In this document: piece after piece, positions 14,998 to 23,049 of the stretch
Position numbering within the stretch: the first letter of the stretch is position 1
How the letters are laid out: every line of letters starts with the position of its first letter
Source of the DNA: Fibrobacter sp. UWB4
GTDB taxonomy: Bacteria; Fibrobacterota; Fibrobacteria; Fibrobacterales; Fibrobacteraceae
Direction of reading: 5' to 3'
DNA: 64,000 nt
NCBI RefSeq assembly: GCF_002210345.1
Contig: NZ_MWQI01000001.1
Coordinates: 930,001 to 994,000, forward strand
Translations under genes and position numbers: made by a program
The notes under the pieces: generated by a model
Databases searched by the model: none
Told to the model about the DNA's origin: nothing
What the model saw: the letters and a program-made list of their open reading frames with translations, nothing else

Positions 14998-15807
14998 ATG
15001 TCTTTAAAATTTTCAAAATGGACTGGCCTCGGCAACGACTTCGTTCTCGTCGAACCTGGTGAGTCATTCGACATGACTCCAGGCAAGGCTCTGGAACAGC
15101 GTGTAATTGAACTTTGCGATAGACGCTTTGGCATTGGCGCTGACGGGGTAGTTGTCGTGACTCCGATAAACGAAAATGTAAAAAGCAACGAGTTTGAAAT
15201 GCGTATTTTCAACGCAGACGGTTCCGAAGCTGCCATGTGCGGTAATGCCACGCGTTGTGTTGCGAAGTTTATTCAAAGTCGCGGTCTTAGCGACGATAGC
15301 AATTTTGTCTTGCACACCAAAAGCGGTCTTGTAAAGCCATCCGTTCTGCCGGATGGCCGTGTTTGTGTAAATATGGGCCTCCCGCGCGATTTCTTGGGAA
15401 CGATCAAGCTCACGGCAGATACTTTTGATTTTACAGGTGTAACGGTTTCGATGGGCAATCCGCATACCGTTATTTTCGTTGACGATATCGAAAAAATCCA
15501 GCTTGAAAATTGGGGACGCATCCTCGAAGTGGACAAGATTTTCCCTGACCGCTGCAACATTGAATTTGCACAAGTGATCGACGAAAATACGATCCGCATG
15601 CGCGTCTGGGAACGCGGTTGTGGCGTGACGATGGCTTGTGGCACAGGAAGCTGCGCAACGCTTGTTGCCGCCCAGCGCACCGGTCGCATTGGCCTCGAAG
15701 CTGACGTCGTCCTGGATGGCGGTACGCTCCACATCAAGCACGAAGAAGGCGGCCCTGTCTTTATGACCGGCCCCGCGAAGGAAGTCTTTAAAGGAGTAGT
15801 TGATTAA
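14998..15807 (+). CDS. dapF: Diaminopimelate epimerase
   Basis: DapF interconverts LL- and meso-diaminopimelate for lysine and peptidoglycan synthesis. The 269 residues carry the two catalytic cysteines: Cys81 in NADGSEAAMCGNATRC and Cys214 in TMACGTGSCATLV. The N-terminal FSKWTGLGNDFVLVE is typical. The ATG at 14998 lies downstream of a consensus sigma-54 promoter with two activator palindromes, so the gene appears to be controlled with nitrogen assimilation. dapL follows after 130 bp, separated by an inverted heptad-repeat array. Confidence 0.96.
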   Translation: MSLKFSKWTGLGNDFVLVEPGESFDMTPGKALEQRVIELCDRRFGIGADGVVVVTPINENVKSNEFEMRIFNADGSEAAMCGNATRCVAKFIQSRGLSDDSNFVLHTKSGLVKPSVLPDGRVCVNMGLPRDFLGTIKLTADTFDFTGVTVSMGNPHTVIFVDDIEKIQLENWGRILEVDKIFPDRCNIEFAQVIDENTIRMRVWERGCGVTMACGTGSCATLVAAQRTGRIGLEADVVLDGGTLHIKHEEGGPVFMTGPAKEVFKGVVD

Positions 15808-15936
15808 TTAGGAATGCGGAGTTCGGAATTTAGATAATCGCGGCAAAGCCGCCTAACTAAACAATTCCTAATTCCTACTTCCTAATTCTGAATTATTCAA
15901 ATCATTAACTGCGGCAAAGCCGCGCAAATCACGTTT
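15808..15936. repeat. Inverted 7-bp repeat arrays (AATTCCTA type)
   Basis: The left arm (ATTAGGAATGCGGAGTTCGG, from 15810) and right arm (ACAATTCCTAATTCCTACTT, from 15861) are degenerate 7-bp repeats in inverted orientation and could fold into a long imperfect stem. Two CGGCAAAGCCG palindromes lie inside and beside them. The array sits between dapF and dapL. Confidence 0.65.
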
Positions 15937-17139
15937 ATGAATATTCTGAATACAAATTACGATCGTCTTCCTGGCAGTTACCTTTTTTCAACAATTGCCA
16001 AGAAAATCAAGGAATACCAGGGCACCCACGAAAATGCAGACATCATCCGCTTGGGCATTGGCGATGTGACCTCTCCGATTATCCCCGCTGTAATCGAAGC
16101 CATGCACAAGGCCGTGAACGAAATGGGGGTCAAGTGGACGTTCCGCGGTTACGGTCCAGAACAAGGTTATGATTTCCTTCGCGAAGCCATTATCCGTGGC
16201 GAATACACTCCGCGCGGCATTGAAATGGATCCGAACGACGTGTTCGTGAGCGATGGTTCCAAGTGCGATGTTGCAAATATCCAGGAACTCTTCTCGGCTG
16301 ATGCCAAAATCGCAATCCCGGACCCGGTTTACCCCGTGTATCTCGATAGCAACGTGATGGCAGGCCGTACAGGAACTTTGCAGGCTGATGGTCATTTCTC
16401 CGAAGTGACATACCTCGCTTCAACAGCTGAAAACAACTTCCAGCCGGACTTGCCCAAGAATCCTGTCCAGTTGATTTATCTTTGCAGCCCGAACAACCCG
16501 ACCGGTACGGTGCTCACTCGAGAAACGCTCCAGAAGTTTGTGGATTACGCCAACGAAACAGGAGCAATTATTTTGTTCGATGGAGCATACAACTGCTACA
16601 TCCGCGACGAAAAGCTCCCGCACTCCATTTACGAAATTCCGGGCGCTCGCACTTGCGCCATTGAATTCCGCAGCTTCAGTAAGACCGCCGGATTCACGGG
16701 CGTTCGTTGCGCATACACAATTGTCCCGCACGAACTTGAAAAGCTCCGTGCCATGTGGAACCGCCGTCAGTGCACTAAGTTCAACGGCGTAAGCTATGTG
16801 ACGCAGCGCGCTGCAGAAGCTATTTACACTCCGGAAGGCTGGGAACAGACAAAGGCCGTCATCAGTGGTTACATGAATACTGCAGCAAAAATCCGCAAGG
16901 AATTGACGGAATGCGGTTATACCGTTTTCGGTGGCGAACACGCTCCTTACATTTGGTGGAAGTTGCCAGAAGGCGAAAAATCGTTTGACTTCTTTGACCG
17001 CTTGCTTGCCACATGCGAAGTCGTCGGTACGCCGGGTAGTGGTTTTGGCCCGTGCGGTGAAGGCTATTTCCGCCTGACAGCTTTTGGCGACCCAGACCAG
17101 ACTGCAGTTGCCCTCAAGCGCATTAGGGAAAAGTTGTAG
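15937..17139 (+). CDS. dapL: LL-diaminopimelate aminotransferase
   Basis: DapL makes LL-diaminopimelate directly from tetrahydrodipicolinate and glutamate, bypassing the succinylase or acetylase routes. The 400-residue length and motifs fit this class I/II PLP enzyme: GSYLFSTIAKKI, KWTFRGYGPEQGYDFLREAI, SDGSKCDVANIQ, PDPVYPVYLDSNVM, CSPNNPTGTVL. The PLP lysine is Lys249 in FRSFSKTAGFTGVRC. Together with dapF it provides the last steps to meso-DAP. It may read through from the dapF promoter; no separate sigma-54 site is seen. Confidence 0.96.
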   Translation: MNILNTNYDRLPGSYLFSTIAKKIKEYQGTHENADIIRLGIGDVTSPIIPAVIEAMHKAVNEMGVKWTFRGYGPEQGYDFLREAIIRGEYTPRGIEMDPNDVFVSDGSKCDVANIQELFSADAKIAIPDPVYPVYLDSNVMAGRTGTLQADGHFSEVTYLASTAENNFQPDLPKNPVQLIYLCSPNNPTGTVLTRETLQKFVDYANETGAIILFDGAYNCYIRDEKLPHSIYEIPGARTCAIEFRSFSKTAGFTGVRCAYTIVPHELEKLRAMWNRRQCTKFNGVSYVTQRAAEAIYTPEGWEQTKAVISGYMNTAAKIRKELTECGYTVFGGEHAPYIWWKLPEGEKSFDFFDRLLATCEVVGTPGSGFGPCGEGYFRLTAFGDPDQTAVALKRIREKL

Positions 17140-17258
17140 AATGAGTTAAGAGTACTGAGTTCCTAGTTACTAGAAAATTTCATATTAAGATATTCTAGTA
17201 ACTATCAACTGCTAACTAGTAACTATCAATTAAAAACTAGTAACTATATTTACAAATT
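17140..17258. repeat. Inverted 7-bp repeat segment (TAGTAACTA type)
   Basis: CTAGTTACTAGAA and TTCTAGTAACTA arms flank an A/T-rich centre, followed by further CTAACTAGTAACTATCAA units up to the start of the sigma-54 activator gene. This is the whole gap between dapL and the regulator, and any promoter of the regulator must lie within it. Confidence 0.6.
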
Positions 17259-18773
17259 ATGAAACAACCAATAGGTCCAGAAATCGCGGTCGTTCAAAAG
17301 ATCAGTACAATTATCATCCATGAGAGAAACGTCGAAAAACTCCTGGATAATGTGCTTACCATTTTGGACACCGACATGGGAATGCTGAACGGCACGTTTA
17401 CCTTGCTGTTCGGTAATACCTTGAAAATTGAAGCATCGCATGGACTTGATGAAAAGAAAAAGCGCCTAGGCCAATATCAGGTGGGCGAGGGCATCACTGG
17501 ACATGTGGCAGAAACAGGCCGCAGCCACGTGATTCCCGACTTGCGCAAGGATTCTCGATTCTTGAACCGCACAGGCGCTCGCAATTACGATAGCCAGGTC
17601 GCATTTATCTGCGTTCCGCTGATTCATGATGAACAAATTATCGGAACGCTTTCAGTAGACCGTCCTGTCGATGTGACGACGGATCTGGACCGCGATGTTG
17701 CACTTTTGGAAATCATCGCGAACATCACGGGTGATGCCGCTAGCGAATGCCAGACAATGCTTGTGGAACGCCAGTCCTTGATAGACGAGAACCAGAAGCT
17801 GCGCAACATGCTCAGCGGTAAGCCGAGTGAACTTGTTGGCAACTGCCGCGAAATGCAGATTGTGTACGAACAAGTGCGTCAAGTCGCTCCGTCGGATGCG
17901 ACCGTGCTTATTCGCGGTGGTAGCGGTACGGGTAAGGAGATGATCGCTCGTGCAATTGTGCAGCTTTCATCTCGTAAAGACAAGCCGTTTGTAACGCTCA
18001 ACTGCGCTGCCCTCCCAGAGAATCTTGTGGAAAGCGAACTTTTCGGTCATGAAAAGGGTGCATTCACAGGAGCCATTAACATGCGCAAGGGCCGTGCAGA
18101 AATTGCCGATGGCGGAACGCTCTTCCTCGATGAAATTGGCGATTTGACGATGCAGACTCAGGTCAAGCTGTTGCGCTTTTTGCAAGAACGCACGTTCAGC
18201 CGTGTCGGCAGCAACGAAGAACTCCATTCCGATGTTCGTTTCTTGGCGGCCACAAGCCGCAACCTCGAAGAACTCATGGAAAAGAAGCTCTTCCGCGAAG
18301 ACTTGTTCTACCGCTTGAATATTTTCCCGATTTCGATGCCGGATTTGGCAAAGCGCCAGAGCGACATTATTTTGCTTGCCGAGCATTTCATTGAAAAGAT
18401 GAATCTTAGGTACGGCAAAAAGATTGTTCGCTTGTCCACAACAGCAATTAACCTTTTGATGAGTTATCATTGGCCGGGTAACGTCCGTGAACTTGAAAAC
18501 TGCATTGAACGCGCCGTGCTTACGGCAACAGACGATTGCATCCATAGCTACAATCTTCCGCCTTCATTGCAGACTAGCTTAAGCACGGGTACCGGAAAGA
18601 TTATTACCGACCACGCTCCGCTTGACGTGATGATGTGCAATTACGAAAAGGAATTGATCACAGAAGCTATCAAGCGCAACGACGGTAATATTTCGGCAGC
18701 GGGCCGCGAACTTGGCATTTCTCCGCGAATGATGAATTATCGAATGAATAAACTAGGATTGATTACAAAATAA
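17259..18773 (+). CDS. NifA-like sigma-54-dependent activator (GAF-AAA+-Fis)
   Basis: The 504-residue protein is an enhancer-binding activator for sigma-54 promoters. A GAF domain spans about 15-165. The AAA+ domain has Walker A GGSGTGKE (220-227), the sigma-54 contact loop GAFTGA (267-272) and Walker [11 protein letters not shown] (near 285-294). A Fis-type helix-turn-helix ends the protein ([20 protein letters not shown]). The second Walker A residue is Gly where most relatives have Glu. The organisation is that of NifA. Its neighbours (dapF, dapL, amtB, glnB) have sigma-54 promoters with a shared palindrome, so it is the leading candidate to bind TTTACA-N5-TGTAAA. It is followed one base later by nadE. 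Confidence 0.9.
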   Translation: MKQPIGPEIAVVQKISTIIIHERNVEKLLDNVLTILDTDMGMLNGTFTLLFGNTLKIEASHGLDEKKKRLGQYQVGEGITGHVAETGRSHVIPDLRKDSRFLNRTGARNYDSQVAFICVPLIHDEQIIGTLSVDRPVDVTTDLDRDVALLEIIANITGDAASECQTMLVERQSLIDENQKLRNMLSGKPSELVGNCREMQIVYEQVRQVAPSDATVLIRGGSGTGKEMIARAIVQLSSRKDKPFVTLNCAALPENLVESELFGHEKGAFTGAINMRKGRAEIADGGTLFLDEIGDLTMQTQVKLLRFLQERTFSRVGSNEELHSDVRFLAATSRNLEELMEKKLFREDLFYRLNIFPISMPDLAKRQSDIILLAEHFIEKMNLRYGKKIVRLSTTAINLLMSYHWPGNVRELENCIERAVLTATDDCIHSYNLPPSLQTSLSTGTGKIITDHAPLDVMMCNYEKELITEAIKRNDGNISAAGRELGISPRMMNYRMNKLGLITK

Positions 18774-18774
18774 A

Positions 18775-20835
18775 ATGTTCGGTTTTTACAGAATCGCTTC
18801 TGTGTGCCCAACTTTGAAAGTTGCGGATACGGAATTCAATACTGATGAAATCATACGCTGCGGTCTCCTCGCCAAAAACGAAGGGGCCGCAGTTGTTGTT
18901 TTCCCTGAACTCTGCATTACGGGTTACACCTGTAGTGATTTGTTCCATCAAGAGCTTTTGCTGAAGAAATCGTTTGCATCGCTTTTGAAAATTGCAAAGG
19001 CGTTTGACGATTCCGACATGATTGTCGCTGTGGGGCTTCCGCTCCGGATGTTCGGTAAACTCTATAATTGCGCCGTCCTTTTGCAACGCGGAAAGATTAT
19101 TGGAATTACGCCCAAAATCCATTTGCCGAACCAGCGTGAATTTTACGAAAAGCGCCATTTCAATAGCGGTCGCGATTTGCTAAGCGCAAACAGTGTTAAA
19201 ACCGGCAGTTATGGAAAAGCTCCGCTCACGTATTCATTTGATGGCGTGGGCGAGGTTCCGATAACAAATTTCTTTATGGTAAACGGTAGCGAAGAAATAC
19301 GCATTGGCGTGGAACTTTGCGAAGACTTGTGGACCGCGGCGCCGCCTAGCGGTGAACTCGCTTTGGCTGGCGCAAATGTGATTTTAAATTTGTCTGCAAG
19401 CGATGCGCTCGTGGGGAAGGGCGATTACCGCCGTAATCTCGTGATGAATCAGTCTGCACGCTGCATGGCGGCATACGTTTATGCATCTGCCGGCGTTCAC
19501 GAATCCACGACCGACATGGTCTTTAGCGGTCATTTGATGATTGCCGAAAACGGCTCCATGCTCGCCGAACGCAAAAATTACAGTCGCAAAAGTGAAATTG
19601 TTTTTGCCGATATCGATGTACAGCGCTTGAACGCTCAACGTTTAAGCGAAGGTAGTTTCCAGGATTTCGATTCCACAGAATATTTTGCAAAGGCCGCAAA
19701 TTTTGCATCACTTCCCGTTGTTGCGAAAGATTCTGAAACGCCCACGGAAGGTCTTAAATACCGCTACATTGTGCCGATGCCATTTGTTCCAAGCGACATT
19801 GCACATCGCGATTCCAACTGCCGCGAAATTTTCAATATCCAATGTGCAGGACTCGCCAAGCGTCTGGAATCGTCGTATGCCAAACGAGCCGTTCTCGGCC
19901 TCAGTGGCGGTCTAGATTCAACGCTTGCATTGCTTGTCGCTGTTGAAACATTCAAGTTGCTGAATCGCCCGCTGAACGAAATCCTCGTGATTACAATGCC
20001 TGGATTCGGAACGACCAAACGCACCAAAAACAACGCTGTTGCAATGGCGGAACTTTTGGGCGTTGAACTTCGAACAATTGATATCAAGCCTTCCTGCTTG
20101 CAGCATTTCAAGGACATCGGTCACGATGCCGCAAAGCTTGATGTGACGTACGAAAACGTACAGGCTCGTGAACGCACCAAGATCTTGATGGACTTGGCAA
20201 ATAAGGAAAGCGGCATTGTCGTTGGAACGGGCGACCTTTCCGAAATCGCTCTTGGTTGGAGCACGTATAACGCCGATCATATGTCCATGTATGCGGTGAA
20301 CTGCGATATTCCAAAGACGCTCGTGCGTCACGTTGTCGCATGGTACGCCGATCATGTGCAAGAATTGATGAGGGAGAGTGCTGCAAATTCCCAAGATTCT
20401 GCAAAAGCGCTCGCCGATGTTCTCCGAGACATCTTGGATACGCCTGTTTCACCAGAGCTTTTGCCCGCCGATAGCAACGGACAAATAGCGCAGAAAACAG
20501 AGTCCATTCTCGGGGCTTATGAAATCCATGATTTCTATCTGTATCATTTTACAAAATATGGTGCAGAACCACGCAAATTGCTTTACTTGGCCGAGAAAGC
20601 TTTTGGGGACAAAGTGGGCGAGGATGGTACCGCAATTCAGACGAAATACCCGCGTGAAGAACTTGTTCGCGTTCTTAAGCTCTTCTTGAAGCGCTTCTTT
20701 GCGCAGCAATTCAAGCGCAGCTGCATTCCGGATGGTCCAAAGGTCGGAACAATTTCGCTCTCTCCGCGAGCTGATTGGCGAATGCCCAGCGATGCATCTT
20801 CTGCGGACTGGCTCAAGGAAATCGAGAATCTCTAA
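18775..20835 (+). CDS. nadE: Glutamine-dependent NAD+ synthetase
   Basis: NadE amidates deamido-NAD using ammonia released from glutamine. The N-terminal nitrilase domain carries the catalytic triad Glu45 (VFPELCITGY), Lys114 (GITPKIHLP) and Cys182 (GVELCEDLW). The C-terminal synthetase domain has the ATP-binding loop LGLSGGLDSTLAL near residue 375. At 686 residues it is the long, two-domain bacterial form. The ATG follows the sigma-54 activator stop codon by one base, so the two are cotranscribed and probably translationally coupled. Linking a glutamine-consuming enzyme to a nitrogen-type regulator is biologically plausible. Confidence 0.95.
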   Translation: MFGFYRIASVCPTLKVADTEFNTDEIIRCGLLAKNEGAAVVVFPELCITGYTCSDLFHQELLLKKSFASLLKIAKAFDDSDMIVAVGLPLRMFGKLYNCAVLLQRGKIIGITPKIHLPNQREFYEKRHFNSGRDLLSANSVKTGSYGKAPLTYSFDGVGEVPITNFFMVNGSEEIRIGVELCEDLWTAAPPSGELALAGANVILNLSASDALVGKGDYRRNLVMNQSARCMAAYVYASAGVHESTTDMVFSGHLMIAENGSMLAERKNYSRKSEIVFADIDVQRLNAQRLSEGSFQDFDSTEYFAKAANFASLPVVAKDSETPTEGLKYRYIVPMPFVPSDIAHRDSNCREIFNIQCAGLAKRLESSYAKRAVLGLSGGLDSTLALLVAVETFKLLNRPLNEILVITMPGFGTTKRTKNNAVAMAELLGVELRTIDIKPSCLQHFKDIGHDAAKLDVTYENVQARERTKILMDLANKESGIVVGTGDLSEIALGWSTYNADHMSMYAVNCDIPKTLVRHVVAWYADHVQELMRESAANSQDSAKALADVLRDILDTPVSPELLPADSNGQIAQKTESILGAYEIHDFYLYHFTKYGAEPRKLLYLAEKAFGDKVGEDGTAIQTKYPREELVRVLKLFLKRFFAQQFKRSCIPDGPKVGTISLSPRADWRMPSDASSADWLKEIENL

Positions 20836-20859
20836 ACCGCGCCGCATTTTTTGCAATGA

Positions 20860-20888
20860 CATCCCTGCCTCCGTGCGGGGATGTTTTT
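20860..20888 (+). terminator. Terminator of nadE
   Basis: CATCCCTGC / GCGGGGATG arms with a CTCCGT loop and a TTTTTGC tail directly after the nadE stop. Confidence 0.8.
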
Positions 20889-20934
20889 GCATTATAACTG
20901 CTGGCGCTTTTTTATCAAAAACAGTTTAACAATT

Positions 20935-20950
20935 TGGCATTCTTTTTGCA
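20935..20950 (+). promoter_or_regulatory. Weak sigma-54-like site without a downstream gene
   Basis: TGGCATTCTTTTTGCA has the right GG-N10-GC spacing, but T replaces C in the -24 box. It points into the amtB terminator and no plus-strand gene follows. Probably chance. Confidence 0.2.
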
Positions 20951-20958
20951 AACGTAAA

Positions 20959-20986
20959 ACCCCGGAACATTTGTTCCGGGGTACTT
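20959..20986. terminator. Terminator of amtB (bidirectional)
   Basis: ACCCCGGAAC / GTTCCGGGGT arms form a strong stem. On the minus strand GGGGTTTTAC follows, fitting the amtB transcript whose stop codon lies at 21106. Confidence 0.7.
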
Positions 20987-21002
20987 TAGTCAACAGAGAT
21001 AC

Positions 21003-21105
21003 TTTTTGTAGTTGTTAGTTATTGGTTGTTGGTCGTTAGTTTAAGGCTTGGAAATTTCAGTAAGTTTTTTAACTAATGACTATTGACTAATAACTAAGTG
21101 CTAAA
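21003..21105. repeat. Inverted 7-bp repeat arrays (TTAGTTA type)
   Basis: A left arm built from GTTAGTTATTGGTTGTTGG and a right arm ACTAATGACTATTGACTAAT repeat degenerate 7-bp units in opposite orientation around a spacer of about 30 bp. They lie between the amtB stop codon and its terminator and would form a long imperfect stem in the 3' untranslated region. Confidence 0.65.
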
Positions 21106-22371
21106 TTACATGTTGCTGAAGATTTGGAATCCGCTGTAAGCTTCTTGACCGTGTTCAGCTTGGTCAAGGCCGCGCATTTCTTGCTTTTCAGTCACGCGGA
21201 GACCCATAGTCTTCTTGATGACGAAGAAGATGAGGCTTGCGGCTGCGAAGCACGGGACCGCGTAAGCGAGGACGCCAACAGCCTGAGTGCCGAGAGTGTA
21301 GTCACCAGTCATATCGAAGATACCGACAGCGAGCGTACCCCAGACACCGTTGACGAGGTGAACTGAGAGAGCACCGACCGGGTCATCCAAGTGCAAGCGG
21401 TCGAACATGAAGACTGCACCGACGACGAGCACACCAGCGATAGCGCCGATAATCCAGGAAGAAAGCGGGGTCACGACGTCTGCACCAGCGGTGATAGCGA
21501 CGAGACCAGCAAGGCATCCGTTGAGGGCCATGGTGGCGTCCGGCTTCTTGGAAACGATCCAGCTTGTAAGCGTTGCGGTGATGATGCCTGCGACAGCAGC
21601 GAGGTTCGTGGTCACGAGAATCCAGCTAGTAGCCTTCGGGTCGCCGTTGAGAGCAGAACCGGCGTTGAATCCCCACCAACCGAACCAGAGCATGAACACA
21701 CCGATTGTTGCAAGCGGAATGTTGTGAGCCGGGATAGCGTGAACCTTGCCACCGACATACTTACCGATACGCGGTCCGAGAATCATCACGCCAGCGAGAG
21801 CTGCCCAACCACCCACAGAGTGGACGAGGGTAGAACCGGCGAGGTCATGGAAACCGTGAGCACCGAAGGTGGAAAGCCAGCCGCCGCCCCATGTCCAGCT
21901 ACCGACAACAGGGTAGACGAGAGCCACGTAGGCGATGGTGAAAACGAGGAAGGAGTTGAGCTTCACACGTTCAGCAACGGCACCGGACACAATCGTTGCG
22001 GCTGTTGCTGCAAACATTGCCTGGAACAGCCAGTCTGTGAACAACGTAAAGTGTCCGTTGTAGGCTGCGGTGAAGTTTGCCGGATTTGCCCAGTCGCCAA
22101 TGCCGAAGCCTGCGAAACCGAGAATCCCGTTGAAAGTGCCCGGGTACATAAGGCCAAAGCCGAGCAAGGCGTACATCGTGATACCGATTGCCGGCACGGC
22201 GATGTTTTTGAAAGCGACGTTTGCAGAGCACTTAGCACGCACAAGGCCTGCTTCGACACATGCAAATCCGAGACCCATGATGAACACCAACATGGCGCTG
22301 ATCATGATCCAAATGTTTTCCGTCATAAAGATGGCGTCGTTGACGGTTGCGACTGTTGCTACTTCGTTCAT
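21106..22371 (-). CDS. amtB: Ammonium transporter
   Basis: AmtB is an inner-membrane trimeric channel that takes up ammonium. The 421-residue protein has about eleven transmembrane helices. The twin conductance histidines are His184 (GSTLVHSVGG) and His338 (ALSVHLVNGVWG). Conserved DLAGS and FNAGSALN segments are present. The C-terminal tail (TEKQEMRGLDQAEHGQEAY) contains the conserved GLD/EHG region that contacts PII. It lies 132 bp downstream of glnB on the same strand, as expected for a glnB-amtB operon driven by the sigma-54 promoter at 22891. Confidence 0.96.
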   Translation of the reverse strand: MNEVATVATVNDAIFMTENIWIMISAMLVFIMGLGFACVEAGLVRAKCSANVAFKNIAVPAIGITMYALLGFGLMYPGTFNGILGFAGFGIGDWANPANFTAAYNGHFTLFTDWLFQAMFAATAATIVSGAVAERVKLNSFLVFTIAYVALVYPVVGSWTWGGGWLSTFGAHGFHDLAGSTLVHSVGGWAALAGVMILGPRIGKYVGGKVHAIPAHNIPLATIGVFMLWFGWWGFNAGSALNGDPKATSWILVTTNLAAVAGIITATLTSWIVSKKPDATMALNGCLAGLVAITAGADVVTPLSSWIIGAIAGVLVVGAVFMFDRLHLDDPVGALSVHLVNGVWGTLAVGIFDMTGDYTLGTQAVGVLAYAVPCFAAASLIFFVIKKTMGLRVTEKQEMRGLDQAEHGQEAYSGFQIFSNM

Positions 22372-22404
22372 TTGTTTAAATCCTTTTTTTAGTTGATTGT
22401 TTGC

Positions 22405-22500
22405 TAACTAAACAAGTAGGCAGTAGGAAGCCGGAGGTAGGAAGTGAAAAAATCAATCGTGAAATTCACTGTCTACCGTCTACTGTCTACTTCCTACTGA
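22405..22500. repeat. Inverted 7-bp repeat arrays (GTAGGAA type) between glnB and amtB
   Basis: AGTAGGCAGTAGGAAGCCGG (from 22414) and CACTGTCTACCGTCTACTGT (from 22467) are runs of degenerate heptads in inverted orientation. They occupy most of the intergenic space inside an operon that should be cotranscribed, so the RNA would contain a long imperfect hairpin. Confidence 0.65.
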
Positions 22501-22503
22501 TGC

Positions 22504-22845
22504 TTATCCAATTGCCTCCGGGCCAGTTTCACCCGTGCGGATGCGGACGCACTGTTCAAGCGACGTGACGAAAATCTTTCCATCGCCGATTTCTCCTGTG
22601 CGAGCACCCTTGATGATGGCATCGATGCAGGGCTTTACGAATTCGTCGTTCACTGCAATCTTGAGGCAAATTTTCTTCAACAAATTAACTTCGGTAACAA
22701 CGCCACGGAAACGTTGGTTGTATCCCTTCTGCTGGCCGCAGCCAAGTACGTTAGTGACAGACATCTTGTAAATCTTATTTTCGTAAAGAGCTTGCTTTAC
22801 GAAGTTAAGCCGTTCTGGTTGAATGTAAGCTGTGACGAGCTTCAT
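22504..22845 (-). CDS. glnB: PII-family nitrogen regulatory protein
   Basis: PII proteins sense 2-oxoglutarate and ATP/ADP and gate AmtB and other targets. The 113-residue protein starting [10 protein letters not shown] aligns along its whole length, including [14 protein letters not shown] and RIRTGE. The T-loop reads [17 protein letters not shown]. The tyrosine normally uridylylated at position 51 of E. coli PII is replaced by Thr, and Tyr46 by Phe, so control by uridylylation is unlikely. The frame is open back to 22938, but the sigma-54 promoter (22891-22906) lies in that extension and AAGGATAC precedes the ATG at 22845. amtB follows. Whether it is better called GlnK is a naming choice. 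Confidence 0.93.
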   Translation of the reverse strand: MKLVTAYIQPERLNFVKQALYENKIYKMSVTNVLGCGQQKGYNQRFRGVVTEVNLLKKICLKIAVNDEFVKPCIDAIIKGARTGEIGDGKIFVTSLEQCVRIRTGETGPEAIG

Positions 22846-22890
22846 GATTGTATCCTTTTTTGAGGTTTTCTTTTTGTTCGCAGCCGTATT

Positions 22891-22906
22891 TGCAAAATGT
22901 GTGCCA
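22891..22906 (-). promoter_or_regulatory. Sigma-54 (-24/-12) promoter of glnB-amtB
   Basis: The minus strand reads TGGCACACATTTTGCA with GG-N10-GC spacing. The start would be near 22879, 34 nt before the glnB ATG. Confidence 0.82.
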
Positions 22907-22925
22907 AAAATTTTTCCGACACATA

Positions 22926-22965
22926 AAAAAGCCCGCAATCCCTTATTCTATGCGGGTTGCGGGGC
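22926..22965 (-). terminator. Terminator of the lipoprotein gene upstream of glnB
   Basis: CCCGCA / TGCGGG arms around a loop of about 20 bases, followed on the minus strand by CTTTTTT. It ends only about 20 bp before the glnB -24 box. Confidence 0.6.
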
Positions 22966-22998
22966 GGTGTAGGGGAGTTAAATCCCTTAAATGAAAGA

Positions 22999-23015
22999 TT
23001 TACAAGAATTGTAAG
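22999..23015. promoter_or_regulatory. Upstream activator palindrome for glnB-amtB
   Basis: TTTACAAGAATTGTAAG has TTTACA-N5-TGTAA spacing with one mismatch at the last base. It lies about 93 bp above the glnB -24 box, comparable to the dapF, pyrG and glnN sites. Confidence 0.55.
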
Positions 23016-23049
23016 AAAGGCTTTTTATTTACAGAGCGTGAAAATTCTT

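Noticed and set aside
20935-20950. Sigma-54 promoter driving a small RNA
   Set aside because: The -24 box has a mismatch, and the predicted start would fall inside the amtB terminator stem with no gene downstream.
22846-22938. Longer PII protein starting at 22938
   Set aside because: The extension covers the sigma-54 promoter and its expected start point; MKLVTAY at 22845 aligns with the family start and has a ribosome-binding site.
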